DNA of 42,630 bases. Source: Spirochaetaceae bacterium. Lineage in GTDB: Bacteria; Spirochaetota; Spirochaetia; Treponematales; Rectinemataceae. The stretch lies in assembly GCA_025356015.1 (NCBI GenBank), contig JANXYO010000115.1, positions 1 through 42,630 on the forward strand, in the 5' to 3' direction. The position numbers and the translations under genes are program-made. The notes below the pieces were generated by a model. It did no database searches and was not told where the DNA came from. It saw only the letters and a program-made list of their open reading frames with translations. Positions 15,019 to 22,240 of the stretch are shown piece by piece (the first letter of the stretch is position 1; each line of letters starts with the position of its first letter).

Positions 15019-15954
15019 CTAGCTTCGGGGGGAGCAGCCTGAGTTGGCGGCGGCGAGGAGGGAAGCGGCCTTTGCGAGCTCGGCGCGCAGCTCGGGCGGC
15101 TCCAGGACCTCGACGCCGGGGCCAAAACCCAGGAGGGTCTGGACAATCCAGTTCCCCTCGGGAACCTGGAGGACGACGCCGAGGTCCCCGCCCTCCCGGG
15201 CTTGGGAGCCCTCGCTGCCGAACCACTCCTCGGCCCGGGCTGAGCTGGGGGCATCGAAGCGAAGGACTACCTTGCGCAACCCGCCGCTCGGGGCCTCGAG
15301 CGCCCGAGGATAGGCTGCGCTCCTGCGCTTGAACCTCTCGAGGCTGAGCTCGAGGGATCGCATCCGGCTGAGCCTGAACAGGCGATAGTCTCCCCGGAGA
15401 CGGCACCAGGCCCAGAGATACCAGGCGTAGGCCTTGAACACGAGGGTCATCGGCTCGACCACCCTCTTCTCCTTGGCCTTGCCATAGGACGAATAGGTGA
15501 AGGAGACCACCCGCCTCTCGGCTATCGCCGGCTCGAGGCGTTTCACGAGCTCCCTCTCCTCCTTGCGCGCGCCCCAGGGGAAGAGGTCGATCACCACCCT
15601 GTCCTCGAGGAATTCCGAAGCCCTTCCCCTGGGGGCAAGGCTCGTGATCTTCTCGAGGGCAGAGCCAATGGCCCCGTCCTCGAGGGCCATGTTCAGGCCC
15701 TTGAGGGCCGAGATGATCGCACGCAGGTCCTCGAAGCCCAGTAGCCTGCGGTCTATCGTGTAGGCTGGATCTATGCCGAAGCCTCCCCCGGGCCCCGGGC
15801 TCGCGACGACGGGGATGCCGGCCTCGTTGATGGCGTCGAGATCCCGGTAGATTGTCCTGACGCTGAGCTCGAAGCGGCGCGAAAGCTCGGCAGCGGTCAC
15901 GCTCTCGCGGCCCAGAAGGAGGATGACAATGGAAAGCAGGCGGTCAAGTTTCAT
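15019..15954 (-). CDS. YafY/PafC-type WYL-domain transcriptional regulator
   Basis: 311 aa. The N-terminal winged helix (about 1-60; LSRRFELSVRTIYRDLDAINEAGIPV) is the HTH_11 type found before WYL domains. The middle WYL domain (about 140-215; YAWYLWAWCRLRGDYRLFRLSRM) is thought to bind nucleotides or nucleic acid. The C-terminal WCX-like region follows (VPEGNWIVQTLLGFGPGVEVLEPPELR). ATG follows AGGGTGGGG by seven nucleotides. It lies about 100 bp upstream of the frameshifted GyrI-like gene on the same strand, a pairing that makes that gene a plausible target. Ligand unknown. Confidence 0.88.
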   Translation of the reverse strand: MKLDRLLSIVILLLGRESVTAAELSRRFELSVRTIYRDLDAINEAGIPVVASPGPGGGFGIDPAYTIDRRLLGFEDLRAIISALKGLNMALEDGAIGSALEKITSLAPRGRASEFLEDRVVIDLFPWGARKEERELVKRLEPAIAERRVVSFTYSSYGKAKEKRVVEPMTLVFKAYAWYLWAWCRLRGDYRLFRLSRMRSLELSLERFKRRSAAYPRALEAPSGGLRKVVLRFDAPSSARAEEWFGSEGSQAREGGDLGVVLQVPEGNWIVQTLLGFGPGVEVLEPPELRAELAKAASLLAAANSGCSPRS

Positions 15955-15975
15955 TTTGAGGCCCCACCCTGAAGG

Positions 15976-16003
15976 AGACTAGCCCACAGGGAAGGCCTAT
16001 CAA
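15976..16003 (-). promoter_or_regulatory. possible promoter of the WYL regulator
   Basis: Minus-strand TTGATA (16003-15998, 5 of 6) and TAGTCT (15981-15976, 3 of 6) are separated by 16 bp, 22 bp before the ATG. The -10 is weak. Confidence 0.3.
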
Positions 16004-16050
16004 GACCGGTGGCCCGCGGCCCTCACTGCTCGCCGGCGACCCGAGGCTCG

Positions 16051-16102
16051 CCAGCGACCTCATCCATTACTGGTCGCCAGCGACCTCATCCATTACTGGT
16101 CG
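16051..16102 (-). repeat. perfect 26-bp tandem duplication across the sigma-factor stop codon
   Basis: The 26 bases at 16051-16076 are repeated exactly at 16077-16102. The second copy includes the last codons and the stop of the sigma gene (stop at 16093-16095), so the first copy is a duplicated gene end. Each copy contains GCGACC and GGTCGC, 12 bases apart, giving two similar hairpins in the mRNA 3' region (16054-16077 and 16080-16103). No U-tract follows. Confidence 0.85.
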
Positions 16103-17106
16103 CTACGGTACTCGGAAAGCTCCTGGAGCTCCTTGAGCTTCTGGATGGCCTTCTCCTGGATCTGCCGCACGCGTTCGCGGGTGATGCCCAGGAGCTTGCC
16201 GGTTTCCTCGAGGGTGCGCGGTCCCTCGCCGTTGAGGCCGTAGCGCAGTTGGATTATGGTGATCTCGCGCTGGCTCAGGTTCTTGAGGACATTGCCCAAT
16301 GTGTCCTGGAGGGTCATGGAGAATACTTCCTCGAAGGGCTCCACGACGCTTTCGTCCTTGATGAGGTCGGACAGGTGGGTGACATTGTCCTCGTCGACGG
16401 TGGTGTCCAGGGAGGCGGTCTCCTGGGAGAGCTTCATGATCTCCTTGACCTTCCTCGAGTCCATCCCGAGCTTTTCTGCCAGCTCCTCGGGATTCGGATC
16501 ACGTCCCAGCTCCTGGGTGAGCTGCTTCGCTACGAAATAGCACTTCTTGATCGTGTTGAGCATGTGGATGGGGATGCGGATGACCCTGCCCTTGTCGGCC
16601 AGGCTCTTGATGATCGCCTGCCTGATCCACCAGGTCCCGTAGGTCGAGAAGCGGCAGCCGCGGGTGTAGTCGAAACGCTCCACCGCCTCGATGAGGCCGA
16701 TGTTGCCCTCGTCGATCAGGTCGAGCAGGGAGAGGCCCCGGTGCTGGTAGTTCTTCGCGATCGAGACCACGAGGCGGAGATTGGAGGAGATCATCTTGTT
16801 CTTGGACTGGACAAGATCGCGCTCGGTGCGCTCGCGCTCCTTCTGCCACTCCTCGCCCCCGATCGCCCCGGCGAGCTTCACCTCGTCAAGTTCCTTGACC
16901 CTGATCCTGGACTTCTGGATCTTCTCTCCGATGCTGATCTCCTCCTCGGCTATGAGCAGGGGGTAGCGGGAGATCTGCTTGAGATAGAGGGCGAGGGGGT
17001 CTGTTTCCTTGGCGTGCTTGGGTTTCTTGCGCTTGGAGAGGGGGGCCGCAGCCTTGCTCCTCTTTCGCTTTGGCTGAACGGGCCGGGGATATGCGCCGTC
17101 GCTCAT
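16093..17106 (-). CDS. RNA polymerase sigma-70 factor, RpoS/group-2-like
   Basis: 337 aa. The ATG at 17106 is preceded by AAAGGTGG; an upstream in-frame ATG lacks a signal. The Lys-rich N-terminus (10-33) replaces region 1.1. Region 1.2 starts at [16 protein letters not shown] (36-51). Region 2 (105-180) has the core-binding [19 protein letters not shown] and -10-reading [13 protein letters not shown]. Region 3 follows from about 185. Region 4 ends with the -35-reading helix [16 protein letters not shown] (305-320). With no region 1.1 and no long insert it resembles group-2 or short primary sigma factors. Whether it is the housekeeping sigma of this organism cannot be decided here, so no symbol is given. 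It has its own promoter and a duplicated 3' end. Confidence 0.92.
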   Translation of the reverse strand: MSDGAYPRPVQPKRKRSKAAAPLSKRKKPKHAKETDPLALYLKQISRYPLLIAEEEISIGEKIQKSRIRVKELDEVKLAGAIGGEEWQKERERTERDLVQSKNKMISSNLRLVVSIAKNYQHRGLSLLDLIDEGNIGLIEAVERFDYTRGCRFSTYGTWWIRQAIIKSLADKGRVIRIPIHMLNTIKKCYFVAKQLTQELGRDPNPEELAEKLGMDSRKVKEIMKLSQETASLDTTVDEDNVTHLSDLIKDESVVEPFEEVFSMTLQDTLGNVLKNLSQREITIIQLRYGLNGEGPRTLEETGKLLGITRERVRQIQEKAIQKLKELQELSEYRSDQ

Positions 17107-17190
17107 CGATCCACCTTTCCTTTGTTGCCTGGCCCAGCGACCGGACACGGACCACGGACTCGCCGCGCTCTCATCCGGAGTAACAGTTTT

Positions 17191-17218
17191 ATCTTACTCA
17201 TTTCCCCACCAATTTCAA
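17191..17218 (-). promoter_or_regulatory. promoter of the sigma-factor gene
   Basis: Minus-strand TTGAAA (17218-17213, 5 of 6) and TAAGAT (17196-17191, 4 of 6) are separated by 16 bp within the most AT-rich stretch of this region (about 17181-17235). Predicted start near 17184, leader about 77 nt. Confidence 0.5.
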
Positions 17219-17243
17219 ATATCGAAGATCCAAAATAGTGCCC

Positions 17244-18188
17244 TTAGTCACGGGGAGCCACCGCGGGATCGACGGCCTCGCCGTTCTTGAAGACAAAGAA
17301 ATACGCCACGCCTCCGCCTTCCTTCAGGTCGGGTCCGACCTTGCCCAGTTCCTGTCCGGAGCGGACCTGCTCGCCCACCTTGACCCCGAGGCTGTCGTTG
17401 CCCCCATAGATGTAGATGAGGCCGCCGCGTGACTGGATGAAGACAACTTGGCCATAGCCTCGGTAGGGGCCGGCCGAGACGACGCTGCCCGAGGCGACAG
17501 CCTTCTCGGCCTCGCCCTGCCTCGACCGTATCATCACGCCGAAGAGCTTGCCGTCGAGGTATACCGGATCCCCAGCGCAGGGCCATGACACCTTTCGGTC
17601 AACGGTCTTGGGCGAGACCTTCATCGTCGCGGGAAGGGAGGTCGCCGCCACCGTGCCAGGGCCAGTACTCTGGCCAGTACTCTGGCCGGTGCTCGGGCCG
17701 GTGCTCGGGCCGCTGCCGGCGAGGGGCGGCGGATCTGCGGATCCGGGAGCCTGGCCAGGTCCTGGGTTGGCTCCGGCTGTCCCCGCGATGGCTGGGCCAC
17801 CGCCCGGGATCAGCAGGGCGTCGCCGACCTTGATGACGGCCTGGCTCTTGAGCTTGTTCACCGCCCGGAGTTCCTCGATCCCGATGCCGTAGTCCTTTGC
17901 GATGCCGAAAAGGGTCTCGCCCTTGGCGACCTTGTGCAGGCTGGGAATGATGAGCCTCTGGCCGATCTTGACCTTGAGCGGGTCAGAGATGCCGTTCGCC
18001 GCCGCGATAGCGTCGACGCTGAGGCCGTAGCTGCGAGCTACTGAGTACAGGGTCTCTCCCTTGACAAGCACGTGGTACACCGTCTGCGCGGCCGGGGCAC
18101 GCAGGGCCGCCGTCGCGAGCAGGATCGCGAGGATGGCGCGCGCGGCCGGGGAACGCGCCAAGGCGTGGCGATGCATGGGAGGGCTCAT
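17244..18188 (-). CDS. LysM-LysM protein with degenerate M23 (LytM) domain
   Basis: 314 aa. A signal peptide (about 1-34) is followed by two LysM peptidoglycan-binding modules (about 37-82 and 86-129; VKGETLYSVARSYGLS and AKGETLFGIAKDYGIG). Next is a Pro/Gly/Ser/Thr linker with a 4 x (STG[PQ]) minisatellite (about 161-176), then an M23-like fold (about 195-314; GYGQVVFIQSRGGLIYIYGG, V.VGE.V..GQELGKVG). The zinc-ligand motifs are absent: the usual YAHL region reads YIYG and the HLHFE position reads YFFVF. It is therefore probably non-catalytic, like the LytM domains of NlpD/EnvC that activate amidases. The role in cell-wall splitting is inference. Upstream is the LPP20-like gene on the same strand; 74 bp separate them. 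Confidence 0.85.
   Translation of the reverse strand: MSPPMHRHALARSPAARAILAILLATAALRAPAAQTVYHVLVKGETLYSVARSYGLSVDAIAAANGISDPLKVKIGQRLIIPSLHKVAKGETLFGIAKDYGIGIEELRAVNKLKSQAVIKVGDALLIPGGGPAIAGTAGANPGPGQAPGSADPPPLAGSGPSTGPSTGQSTGQSTGPGTVAATSLPATMKVSPKTVDRKVSWPCAGDPVYLDGKLFGVMIRSRQGEAEKAVASGSVVSAGPYRGYGQVVFIQSRGGLIYIYGGNDSLGVKVGEQVRSGQELGKVGPDLKEGGGVAYFFVFKNGEAVDPAVAPRD
17660..17707 (-). repeat. 12-bp minisatellite inside the LysM/M23 gene
   Basis: Four in-frame 12-bp units: two of GGCCAGTACTCT (17660-17683) and two of GGCCGGTGCTCG (17684-17707). They encode the Ser-Thr-Gly-Pro/Gln linker repeats. Copy number could vary by slippage without breaking the frame. Confidence 0.85.
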
Positions 18189-18262
18189 CTGATCCGAGTA
18201 TCGGCGCTCGGGCCAGGTTTATTGAGGAGGCCTTGGCGGTGGAATGGGGGAAAACGCTCTTC

Positions 18263-20029
18263 CTAGAGGGAATAGCCGATGTAGAAGCGGAAACCGCCCT
18301 CGGCCCTCGCGCTTGCGTCCTCGGCCTCGCCCTTGAGGTCCAGGGGACGGCTCAGGCTGCCGAAGTACTCGGCACCCCAGATGAAGGGCGGGGGGATCCT
18401 CAAGGCCAGGCCGGCCGACCATTCGAAGACGGCGGCGTAGCCGGGATAGGGAAGCAGGGGGTCGGCGTGGGCGCGATGGGCGAGCTTGGCCTCGAGGACC
18501 GCGACATCGCCAAGTCGGAACTGGGCCTCGGCTCCGGCGTTGACGACGTTCCAGAGGAGGAAGGTATCGGTCTTGCGCGGTATCTCCCAGGAGAGGCCCA
18601 GGGTCCAGTCGGCCCCAAGGCCGCCCGAAGCCTGGCGGCTCACCCCCCCGATGCCCAGCCTGACCTGGCCGGGCCGCTGCGAAACCGCCGTGCCCTCGAA
18701 GGAGCGGTACCAGTCCCAGGTGTAGCCCACGAAGAAGAGGGACTTGCCCCAGAAGCCAAGGTCGAAGCTCTGGGATACCCGGAACTCCTCGGCCTCGCTC
18801 TGCGAGCTGCCGATCTCGAGGTGGGCGGTGGAAAAGACCGTCCTGACCCATACCCCTTCCCCGCTGCCAAAGGCTCCCTCGGCGCTGCCCTTGAGGTCGA
18901 AGGGAAGCTGACTGGCTCCGCCCTTGGTCGAGAGGCCGAGGGGCAGATAGACCCTGAGGCCCAGATACTCCCTGGGCAGGTGGAGGAAGGCCCAGCGCCA
19001 GGCCTGGGCCCGGGCGGCGCGGCGGACGGCGGGGTCGCGGATCTCGAGGTCGACGCTTTTCCAGGCCGCCAGGAGGGCGGCATCCTGGGTCGCCAGCCGC
19101 CGGATCGCGAAGTCAAGCTTGTCCCTGAGATAGCCCCTGTCGGGCGGGAGGGAGGGCCCGGCGCGCAGGAGGGCGGCCTTGGCGTCGGAGAGGGCACGGC
19201 GCCCGATGGCGAGACTGTCCCGCACCGGGACGAGGCGCTCAAGCGGGTATGAGCTCGGGTCGGCCAGGATGGGGGCCGAGTCGTCGAGGCTGGTCTGGGC
19301 CTTGTCGGCAGCCGCGAGGGAAGCGTCGATGAGCTCCGAGGCTGCCCTGGAGGCGTCGTCGGCGGCGAGCTCGGCCTCGGCCTTGCCGATCCGCTGGATG
19401 CCGGCGAGGGCAGCGTCGCGGTTCGCCTGGAGGGAGCGGCGGAGCTCTGCGGCGCTGCGCCTGCCCTTGGAGGAGAAGATGCTCGAGTCGCCGAGGGCCT
19501 CCATGAGGGAGAGTCCGGTGTGGGCCGAGTCACGGGCCATCCCATAGGAGCCGAGGGCCTCGCCCAGGCTGCCGTCGGCCTCGGCGCCCGAGGCCCGGCC
19601 GACCTTGGCCTCGGCATCGGCCTGGGAAGCCTCGGCCTGGTCAAGCAGGGAGATGGCGGCGGCGAGATAGGGTCCGCGCTCGACGATCCTGACCGACTCG
19701 TCGTCGATCCTCACCGTGACAAGGGCGGTGTAGCCACTGCCCGTCTTGAGGGCCGACTCGACGGTGAAGGACAGGCCTACCGGGGGCGAGCCAAGGAAGA
19801 CCTCGGCGAAGAGCCTGTCCTTGCCCAGGCCGGAGAAGAGGGAGTGGAGGGCCGCCCCTCGGGCCTGCTCCTGCGCCTCGGCCTGGCCGCTTCCCGTGGC
19901 GGAGGCCGTCGCAAGATAGGACGAGCCCTCCTGGCGAAAGCCCTCGGCGGGAGGGGCAGGCTTGGCGGTCTGGGAAAAGAGGGGGAGCAGGGAGGAACAG
20001 GCCGCGAGGACGAGGAGGAGACGGCGCAT
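18263..20029 (-). CDS. secreted LPP20-like protein with C-terminal beta-barrel-like region
   Basis: 588 aa. Signal peptide 1-20 (MRRLLLVLAACSSLLPLFSQ). Residues about 30-125 resemble the LPP20/FlgT-N type domain (GSSYLATASATGSGQAEAQEQARGAA, then SGYTALVTVRIDD). Residues about 120-340 are Ala-rich and helical, with coiled-coil character. From about 345 to the end, alternating aromatic and small residues in strand-length segments (YLGLRVYLPLGL, SLFFVGYTWDWYRS, FEWSAGLALRIP, FRFYIGYSL) suggest an outer-membrane barrel. The ATG follows AGAGAGG and lies nine bases after the stop of the membrane-protein gene upstream, so both form an operon. Function unknown; a spirochaete surface or periplasm-spanning protein is the best guess. 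Confidence 0.75.
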   Translation of the reverse strand: MRRLLLVLAACSSLLPLFSQTAKPAPPAEGFRQEGSSYLATASATGSGQAEAQEQARGAALHSLFSGLGKDRLFAEVFLGSPPVGLSFTVESALKTGSGYTALVTVRIDDESVRIVERGPYLAAAISLLDQAEASQADAEAKVGRASGAEADGSLGEALGSYGMARDSAHTGLSLMEALGDSSIFSSKGRRSAAELRRSLQANRDAALAGIQRIGKAEAELAADDASRAASELIDASLAAADKAQTSLDDSAPILADPSSYPLERLVPVRDSLAIGRRALSDAKAALLRAGPSLPPDRGYLRDKLDFAIRRLATQDAALLAAWKSVDLEIRDPAVRRAARAQAWRWAFLHLPREYLGLRVYLPLGLSTKGGASQLPFDLKGSAEGAFGSGEGVWVRTVFSTAHLEIGSSQSEAEEFRVSQSFDLGFWGKSLFFVGYTWDWYRSFEGTAVSQRPGQVRLGIGGVSRQASGGLGADWTLGLSWEIPRKTDTFLLWNVVNAGAEAQFRLGDVAVLEAKLAHRAHADPLLPYPGYAAVFEWSAGLALRIPPPFIWGAEYFGSLSRPLDLKGEAEDASARAEGGFRFYIGYSL

Positions 20030-20038
20030 GATTCCTCT

Positions 20039-20905
20039 CTAGGCCCCAGGGGACACGCTTGAGCTGGTGGAGGCCGTCTTCTCGGACACGGCGAAGAGCC
20101 AGGCGCCCGCGTCGTCGATCAGCTTGGACAGGATGACGATGTGGACCTCGTTCTTCGCGCGCTCGACCTCGCGGGACCAGCGGGGCCCGCCGAAGCGTTT
20201 GGCCAGCCTGGCCTTCGCGGCCTCCGCGAAGGCCAGGAGCTCGGCGCGCTCTTCCTTTTCAGGAACCGCAGCGGCGCCGAGGCTGCCGATGAGGTAGGCC
20301 GAAAGCAGGGCCAGGACGGCATCCCGGGATCCGGCCCCCTCGCGGAGTATGGGAAGGGCGTCTACGATGCGGCGCTGGAGGACGAGGCTGAAGGCGTAGT
20401 CGAAGCGGAGCCAGTCCCTGGACTGGACTTCCCTGGCCTCGAGGTACTTGGCGAAGAAGTCCTCAGCCTCGGCCGGCCTGTTGCGCAGGAGGCGGGTAAC
20501 TCCGAAAAGGAGGGCGCTCGAGCGCAGGAGGGCGGGTTTCTTGGCCGAGAGCTCGGCCTCCAGACGCTCGATACCGTCGACGTTGGACTGAAGGAGGTAG
20601 GCGTTGACGAGGAGGCGGACATGGGTCGCGCGGTAGCGCTTCTTCGCGAATATGAGGTCGACGAGGTGGGCCGAAAGGGCTCCCCAGTCCTCCCTTTCCA
20701 CCAGGGTGAAGACCTTGCGGTTGGCGAGGAAAAAGGCGTTGAGGGCGGCGATCAGGGCAAGGAAGAAGAGGGCGAGATACCAGTTGCCCTTCCAGAAGCT
20801 CAGGGAGTATTCTCCTCCAAGCAGGAAAAAGGGCAATAGGAAGACAAAAAGAAACGAAATGATGATGACAACGTTAAAAAGTACGAAGATTGTTCTAAAT
20901 TTCAA
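20039..20905 (-). CDS. membrane protein with TPR-like helical domain, unknown function
   Basis: 288 aa, TTG start after AGGAG (nine-base spacing). Two strong N-terminal transmembrane helices (about 5-31 and 40-62) are followed by a cytoplasmic or periplasmic helical region with paired-helix spacing resembling TPR units (RNRPAEAEDFFAKYLEAREVQSRDWLRFDY; ALPILREGAGSRDAVLALLSAYL). I do not recognise a named family. It is first in an operon with the LPP20-like/barrel gene and is divergent from the HD-GYP gene, with very close -10 boxes on the two strands. Confidence 0.7.
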   Translation of the reverse strand: MKFRTIFVLFNVVIIISFLFVFLLPFFLLGGEYSLSFWKGNWYLALFFLALIAALNAFFLANRKVFTLVEREDWGALSAHLVDLIFAKKRYRATHVRLLVNAYLLQSNVDGIERLEAELSAKKPALLRSSALLFGVTRLLRNRPAEAEDFFAKYLEAREVQSRDWLRFDYAFSLVLQRRIVDALPILREGAGSRDAVLALLSAYLIGSLGAAAVPEKEERAELLAFAEAAKARLAKRFGGPRWSREVERAKNEVHIVILSKLIDDAGAWLFAVSEKTASTSSSVSPGA

Positions 20906-20918
20906 TTGCCGTCGCTCC

Positions 20919-20932
20919 TATAATCAATGATA
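20919..20932. promoter_or_regulatory. back-to-back -10 boxes of divergent promoters
   Basis: Plus strand TATAAT (20919-20924, perfect consensus) points to the HD-GYP gene; minus strand TATCAT (20932-20927, 5 of 6) points to the membrane-protein operon. They are two bases apart, so two polymerases could not occupy both. Neither has a convincing -35. Confidence 0.4.
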
Positions 20933-20934
20933 GG

Positions 20935-20949
20935 GCCCGAGCATCGGGC
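20935..20949 (+). promoter_or_regulatory. stem-loop at the predicted 5' end of the HD-GYP mRNA
   Basis: GCCCGA (20935-20940), loop GCA, TCGGGC (20944-20949): a perfect 6-bp stem a few bases after the predicted start. It could protect the 5' end or act as an operator. Confidence 0.4.
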
Positions 20950-20989
20950 AGTGTAGACCCGGCTCTTCGGCAGGGTCAATGGGTGGTAC

Positions 20990-22150
20990 ATGAGCGCCAT
21001 TTCGCTTAAGGACCTGAAAGCCAAGGTCTTCTTCTCCTCGCCCCTCTTCCTCGACTCGGGCTACATACTCCTGGCCCCCGAGACCCCCGTGGACGAGGGC
21101 CTGCTCAAACGCCTCACCCGTTGGGAATTCCGCGAGGTCCACTCGAGCGGCCACATGCTCGACGAGGCCGTGGACGAGGCCGAAGCCTCCCAGGCCGAGG
21201 CCGACGCGGCTCCCGTCATCGCCGAGGGCGCGGGCGACCGCGAGAAGCTCGAGGTCCTTGTGGCTTTCTACGGCGATTTCACAGCCTATGTCGACTCCCT
21301 GTACACCCGCTTCGTGACCAAGACCGAGCTTGACTTCAACGAGCTCTCCAACCGCATCAAGGGCCTCTACGGCCTGATCTCGGAGAACCGCCGCTTCCTC
21401 CTGCGCGCCCAGTCCCAGTTTCCTGCCCACAAGAACTACCTCGTGTCCCACGCCGTCAGATCGGCCGTCTTCTCGATCATCCTGGGCAACGCCCTCAAGC
21501 TGCCACCCTTCAGGCTCATCGAGCTCGGGGCGGCCGCCGTCCTCCACGAGATAGGCATGATCAGGCTCCCCTCCCACCTCTACATGGCGGGCCGCCAGCT
21601 CTCGCCCATCGAACGCAAGTCAATCACGACCCATCCCGTCCTGGGCTACAACCTCCTCAAGGAGCGCCAGGTCCCCCTGGCGGTCTGCCTGGCCGCCCTC
21701 GAGCACCACGAGCGCCTCAACGGAGCGGGCTACCCGAGGGGCCTCACGGGGGACAAGATATCCCTGTATTCGCGGATCATCATGGTCGCCTGCTCCTACG
21801 ACGCCGTCACGGCCGACCGGCCCTACAAGGCTGCCCGGGACGGCTCCTCGGGCATGCTCGACATCCTCAAGAACGAGGGCAAGCAGTACGACGACAACGT
21901 GATCCGCGCCCTGGTCTACAGCCTATCCATCTACCCGATCGGCACCTACGTCATGCTCAGCAATGCCAAGGCGGCCCTGGTCATCGACGTGAATCCCGAG
22001 GACCCGCGCTATCCAATAGTCCAGGTGCTGGGAGCCAAGAGCCCCGACGGCAAGGAGCTCGTCATCCGCACGAGCGAGGCCTCGGTCCGCGTCCAGCGTC
22101 CCATGAGCCACGAGGAAATCGAGAAAGCCACGGCTTCTGCCATCGCCTAG
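20990..22150 (+). CDS. HD-GYP domain protein, variant metal site
   Basis: 386 aa. The N-terminal 85 residues are a separate small domain with an acidic Ala-rich linker. A central helical part precedes an HD-GYP domain (about 150-345), the class that degrades cyclic-di-GMP. Seen: H154, H186-E187 in LHEIGM (family normally HDIGK), H215 (TTHPVLGY), H239-H240-E241 and GYP at 247-249 in HHERLNGAGYPRGL, and SYDAVTADRPYK. The metal-binding Asp of HD is Glu and the following Lys is Met, so activity is uncertain. The last 45 residues form a small beta-rich extension. ATG at 20990 has a weak GGGTGG upstream. No GGDEF protein is nearby. Confidence 0.85.
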   Translation: MSAISLKDLKAKVFFSSPLFLDSGYILLAPETPVDEGLLKRLTRWEFREVHSSGHMLDEAVDEAEASQAEADAAPVIAEGAGDREKLEVLVAFYGDFTAYVDSLYTRFVTKTELDFNELSNRIKGLYGLISENRRFLLRAQSQFPAHKNYLVSHAVRSAVFSIILGNALKLPPFRLIELGAAAVLHEIGMIRLPSHLYMAGRQLSPIERKSITTHPVLGYNLLKERQVPLAVCLAALEHHERLNGAGYPRGLTGDKISLYSRIIMVACSYDAVTADRPYKAARDGSSGMLDILKNEGKQYDDNVIRALVYSLSIYPIGTYVMLSNAKAALVIDVNPEDPRYPIVQVLGAKSPDGKELVIRTSEASVRVQRPMSHEEIEKATASAIA

Positions 22151-22198
22151 ACTAAAGGCTCCCTCCGGCCTCCTATTTCCCTTTTCCCCACCTTCCGA

Positions 22199-22231
22199 TA
22201 GAATCACCTGCACGAGAACATCCCCTGCAGG
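22199..22231 (+). promoter_or_regulatory. -10 box and inverted repeat before pfp
   Basis: TAGAAT (22199-22204, 5 of 6) has a poor -35. CCTGCA (22207-22212) and TGCAGG (22226-22231) form a 6-bp inverted repeat whose right arm runs into the Shine-Dalgarno AGGAGAG (22229-22235), five bases before the ATG. Confidence 0.35.
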
Positions 22232-22240
22232 AGAGACATC

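Noticed and set aside
16051-16102. Possible CRISPR-like repeat
   Set aside because: Only two directly adjacent copies with no spacer between them and no cas genes; this is a tandem duplication.
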